From a bacterium (GTDB lineage Bacteria > Lindowbacteria > 2-12-FULL-62-27): DNA of 14,578 nt. The translations under genes and the position numbers were made by a program. Shown one piece after another: positions 12,483 through 14,578 of the stretch. Below the pieces are notes generated by a model. That model had not been told where the DNA came from and did not search any database. It saw only the letters and a program-made list of their open reading frames with translations. The stretch lies in assembly GCA_016202645.1 (NCBI GenBank), contig JACQOF010000115.1:1-14578 (forward strand), in the 5' to 3' direction. Each line of letters begins with the position of its first letter. Position 1 is the first letter of the stretch.

Positions 12483-14390
12483 TTATGGTTTGATGCGGGC
12501 CAAAAGTTCACGGGCCTCGGTCAGATGTGGATTCAAACGAATGGCCTCACGGATGGATTCCTCCGCCCTGGACATCTGCCGGGTTCTTAAATAGGAGACA
12601 CCCAGATTCAATAGAGTGACAGGATTTGTCGGATCGAGTTTTGATGCGCGGGCCAGAATGGGGACGGCGCGCTCAGGATGACCGGACAGTAAATACGCCA
12701 ACCCAAGATTGGCCGGCACGTCGGCCTCGTCAGGCTGCTCCGCGTAGGCCAATTCCAAAAACGGGATCGCCGAGAGCGGCTGGCCGGCGCTCAGATAGGA
12801 ATGGCCGATGTTGGCGTAGAGGATCAAATCCTCCCACTTCATCACCCCGGACCCAGCCTCCAGAAGCGCGTTTCGACGAATCTGATCCATCCTTGACCAC
12901 GCATCCGCTTTCGAACGCTCGGCCGCGCGGCGAAGAGACTCCATCTCAATCCGCCCGCCATACGGCCAATCCTCCAATAGTCGAAGAATTTTCTGGGAGG
13001 AAATGAATTGGTCGATATCCATCTGAACGATCCTGTTGAAATATATTTCATGCGGGAAATCAGGGGCTTCGCTGGTCAATCCAAGAACCTTCTCAATTCC
13101 CAAAACGGCGCTCCAGGCGAGAATGACATTTCCCAAAAAATTCGGGTGGACATGTTCGTAGAACAAATCCATGCCCGGAATGCCGCTCCGGGAAACTTGA
13201 CGAAAGGCCGGGCGCGGATCGACCACATGGACATTGGAGCCCGCGGGACGCCGATCCGCATGCGCAAAGGACAGGACAACGTCGATCAAGTCCTGACACG
13301 CTCTAAAGTGCAGGGCGTCCAGCTCACGGGACGCCTCCAATTCATCGCGGCCGCGCGATGAGTCACCCAGGGCCAAAAACGCCTTCCCAAGATAATAATG
13401 TCCGATGGCGACGGCGGAATCCTCGGAGACGAGGGATTCGGCCCCGCGCCGCAGTTCATCGAATCTGTTCTCCGCCATCAGTCGTTCCCATTCATGGATC
13501 AGAGACGTCTCGACGAATGGGCGGCCGGATCCGGTCACAGACGACAGGGGGGGCATGTCCTGTAAATTTGAAACGGGAGGCATCAGGACAACCGGCACAC
13601 CTGATTTGGACGCTTCATCCATCAAGAGCGTCAGATTATTTCTGAAGTTTTCCACCGCCGCCCGGTGGGCGACATCGCCGGGTCGGACCCAATAATTTTT
13701 GGCCAACGCTTCCATCGGCACGCCGCTTTCTTTGGGCCGCATGGCCATCTGAAACGCTCCATGGAATATGCGCTCCAAATAAGTGTAGAAGTGAGTGCTC
13801 CATAGGGTCTGTATGCCCCGCACCACGGGGCCGTGTTTCACGAACGGCGTGCGCGCGGCAGATCCAAAAACACCGTGGAATTCATTATGCCCCGCATAAA
13901 CCACAACCGCATCCGGCTCCACTCCACGAATCAGATGCCGGCCAAAATCCAGGACGGAAAAACTGTTCAACGCCACAACCGCCGAATTAATGACCTCGAA
14001 CCGCAGGTGAGGGTGTCGAATGGCCAGCATCTGTTCCGCCAAAGCCGGAAAAGCCAGCCGTCGGGGATGCGGATATCCCTGTGTCGAGGATTCTCCCAGA
14101 ATGATCACCCGCCGTTGACCCGGCGTATTGTGGGAAATAAATTCCCTTCTCCAGGGCATTCTGGGCTTCATCCGAACATCGCGAAAGGGCTGGTAGAAAA
14201 AATACCGGGCCACATAATCGGGATTGATGGACAACTTCTCTCCCTCGGCCGTGGCGCGAACGGAAAAGAACGCGGGCGGGCGACCTATTTTTGTCAGTCT
14301 CAGGATGCCCTCGGTCCCGCACAGGATAAGAATCACAAAGAGAATACCGCCGGACATTTTGAGGATTACCCGAAAAAATCGCTGCTTCAC
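12483..14390 (-). CDS. Membrane-anchored SGNH-hydrolase-type protein with TPR repeats
   Basis: The 635-aa product has one N-terminal membrane segment (about residues 13-28) and an SGNH/GDSL esterase-acyltransferase fold. Block I is VIILGESSTQGYPHP (95-109) with GES (99-101) replacing GDS and S101 the likely nucleophile. Block III is VVYAGHNEF (163-171). The catalytic His is in FYEHVHPNFLGN (410-421), H415, with E412 where Asp is usual. Between blocks III and V a helical, TPR-like unit is inserted (about 330-365, HYYLGKAFLALGDSSRG). A C-terminal array of about three TPRs follows (520-632; ANIGHSYLSAG, ANLGLAYLLSG, LNLGVSYLRT). Such proteins probably act on acyl groups of surface polysaccharides or lipids, with the TPRs binding partners. 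The start is GTG 14390 with no clear ribosome site; ATG at residue 12 is an alternative. It follows another gene by 11 bases. Confidence 0.8.
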   Translation of the reverse strand: MKQRFFRVILKMSGGILFVILILCGTEGILRLTKIGRPPAFFSVRATAEGEKLSINPDYVARYFFYQPFRDVRMKPRMPWRREFISHNTPGQRRVIILGESSTQGYPHPRRLAFPALAEQMLAIRHPHLRFEVINSAVVALNSFSVLDFGRHLIRGVEPDAVVVYAGHNEFHGVFGSAARTPFVKHGPVVRGIQTLWSTHFYTYLERIFHGAFQMAMRPKESGVPMEALAKNYWVRPGDVAHRAAVENFRNNLTLLMDEASKSGVPVVLMPPVSNLQDMPPLSSVTGSGRPFVETSLIHEWERLMAENRFDELRRGAESLVSEDSAVAIGHYYLGKAFLALGDSSRGRDELEASRELDALHFRACQDLIDVVLSFAHADRRPAGSNVHVVDPRPAFRQVSRSGIPGMDLFYEHVHPNFLGNVILAWSAVLGIEKVLGLTSEAPDFPHEIYFNRIVQMDIDQFISSQKILRLLEDWPYGGRIEMESLRRAAERSKADAWSRMDQIRRNALLEAGSGVMKWEDLILYANIGHSYLSAGQPLSAIPFLELAYAEQPDEADVPANLGLAYLLSGHPERAVPILARASKLDPTNPVTLLNLGVSYLRTRQMSRAEESIREAIRLNPHLTEARELLARIKP

Positions 14391-14401
14391 TGCGGTATGT
14401 T

Positions 14402-14578
14402 CTAGATTTTTTTTAGCCAGTGGTCGGGAGGGATTCGGAGGAAGCGGGGGATATCCACACCGCCGGGGCCGACGAGGAGGAACCGGTAAATGCCGAGGTT
14501 CCGGGCCAAGCGTTCGAGCTCCGAGGCCGAATGGCCGCGTTTGCAGGATGAAACTTCGATGGCCATCAGGTCCGAGCC
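14402..14578 (-). CDS. C-terminal end of an unidentified gene (5' partial at right edge)
   Basis: The reverse strand is open from the window edge to TAG 14402-14404, giving 58 residues: GSDLMAIEVSSCKRGHSA, then SELERLARNLGIYRFLLVGP, GGVDIPRFLRI and PPDHWLKKI. The D-x-x-A-I-E-V start followed by a helix and a LLVG strand recalls the core of PD-(D/E)XK-like nuclease folds (compare ...IEVK in many nucleases and in the tails of ATPases), but here Ser replaces the Lys, so it may be inactive or something else. It ends 11 bases before the SGNH/TPR gene on the same strand, so they are probably cotranscribed. The coding call rests on the clean reading frame and spacing; function is unknown. Confidence 0.6.
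   Translation of the reverse strand, partial: GSDLMAIEVSSCKRGHSASELERLARNLGIYRFLLVGPGGVDIPRFLRIPPDHWLKKI

Noticed and set aside
13833-14405. 190-aa plus-strand frame opposite the SGNH/TPR gene
   Set aside because: Antisense to conserved SGNH motifs; no ribosome site or recognisable domain.
1-14578. CRISPR array, retron, rRNA or group II intron
   Set aside because: No regularly spaced repeats, reverse transcriptase, rRNA signature or intron motif seen on either strand.

Overview
The window looks like a chromosomal stretch from a GC-rich diderm (outer-membrane-bearing) bacterium. Lipoprotein and AsmA/YdbH-type envelope genes, a membrane diguanylate cyclase, NadB and good Shine-Dalgarno sites support this. 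No marker here fixes the phylum. I see no rRNA genes, CRISPR array, integrase or transposase.

Layout. (1) 3-1094 (+) is the end of an SPFH/slipin-family membrane-scaffold gene, cut by the left edge. (2) 1095-2930 is accessory in character. It holds a 15-codon mini-ORF with a near-perfect Shine-Dalgarno site running into a strong hairpin, a tRNA-Thr(GGT)-like structure, an HNH endonuclease (1374-2027), an XRE-type regulator with a C-terminal domain resembling TA-associated DUF6922 (2243-2761), and a short palindromic repeat. (3) 2931-4157 (+) is a multi-pass membrane diguanylate cyclase without the product-inhibition site. (4) 4158-5160 is a 1-kb islet with a PIN-toxin/UPF0175-like antitoxin pair on the minus strand. 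It is bracketed by a 127-bp direct repeat: the last 127 bp of the cyclase gene recur at 5161-5287 at about 95% identity. (5) 5315-6555 (-) is a tagatose-bisphosphate-type class I aldolase followed by a 67-aa membrane protein. (6) 6700-11857 (+) is a tightly packed four-gene run: YdbH-like AsmA-clan protein, a lipoprotein that appears to join YnbE-like and YdbL-like (DUF1318) parts, an isoprenylcysteine/phospholipid methyltransferase-like membrane enzyme, and L-aspartate oxidase (nadB). (7) 11854-14578 (-) holds a class B acid phosphatase-like HAD protein whose stop codon overlaps that of nadB, a large membrane-anchored SGNH-hydrolase/TPR protein, and the C-terminal end of an unidentified gene at the right edge.

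Functional themes. The YdbH/YdbL-like pair is the clearest known system: in enterobacteria the ydbH-ynbE-ydbL operon makes an inner-to-outer-membrane bridge implicated in phospholipid transport. Here the two small partners seem to be condensed into one lipoprotein, followed by a membrane methyltransferase. The most unusual DNA-level structure is the TA islet bracketed by the duplicated end of the diguanylate cyclase gene, which looks like an insertion that kept its host gene intact. Several minus-strand genes have recognisable sigma70-type promoters, two of which lie so near the start codon that the mRNA would be almost leaderless.

All protein calls come from reading the translated sequence and remembered family motifs. 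No database search was possible.
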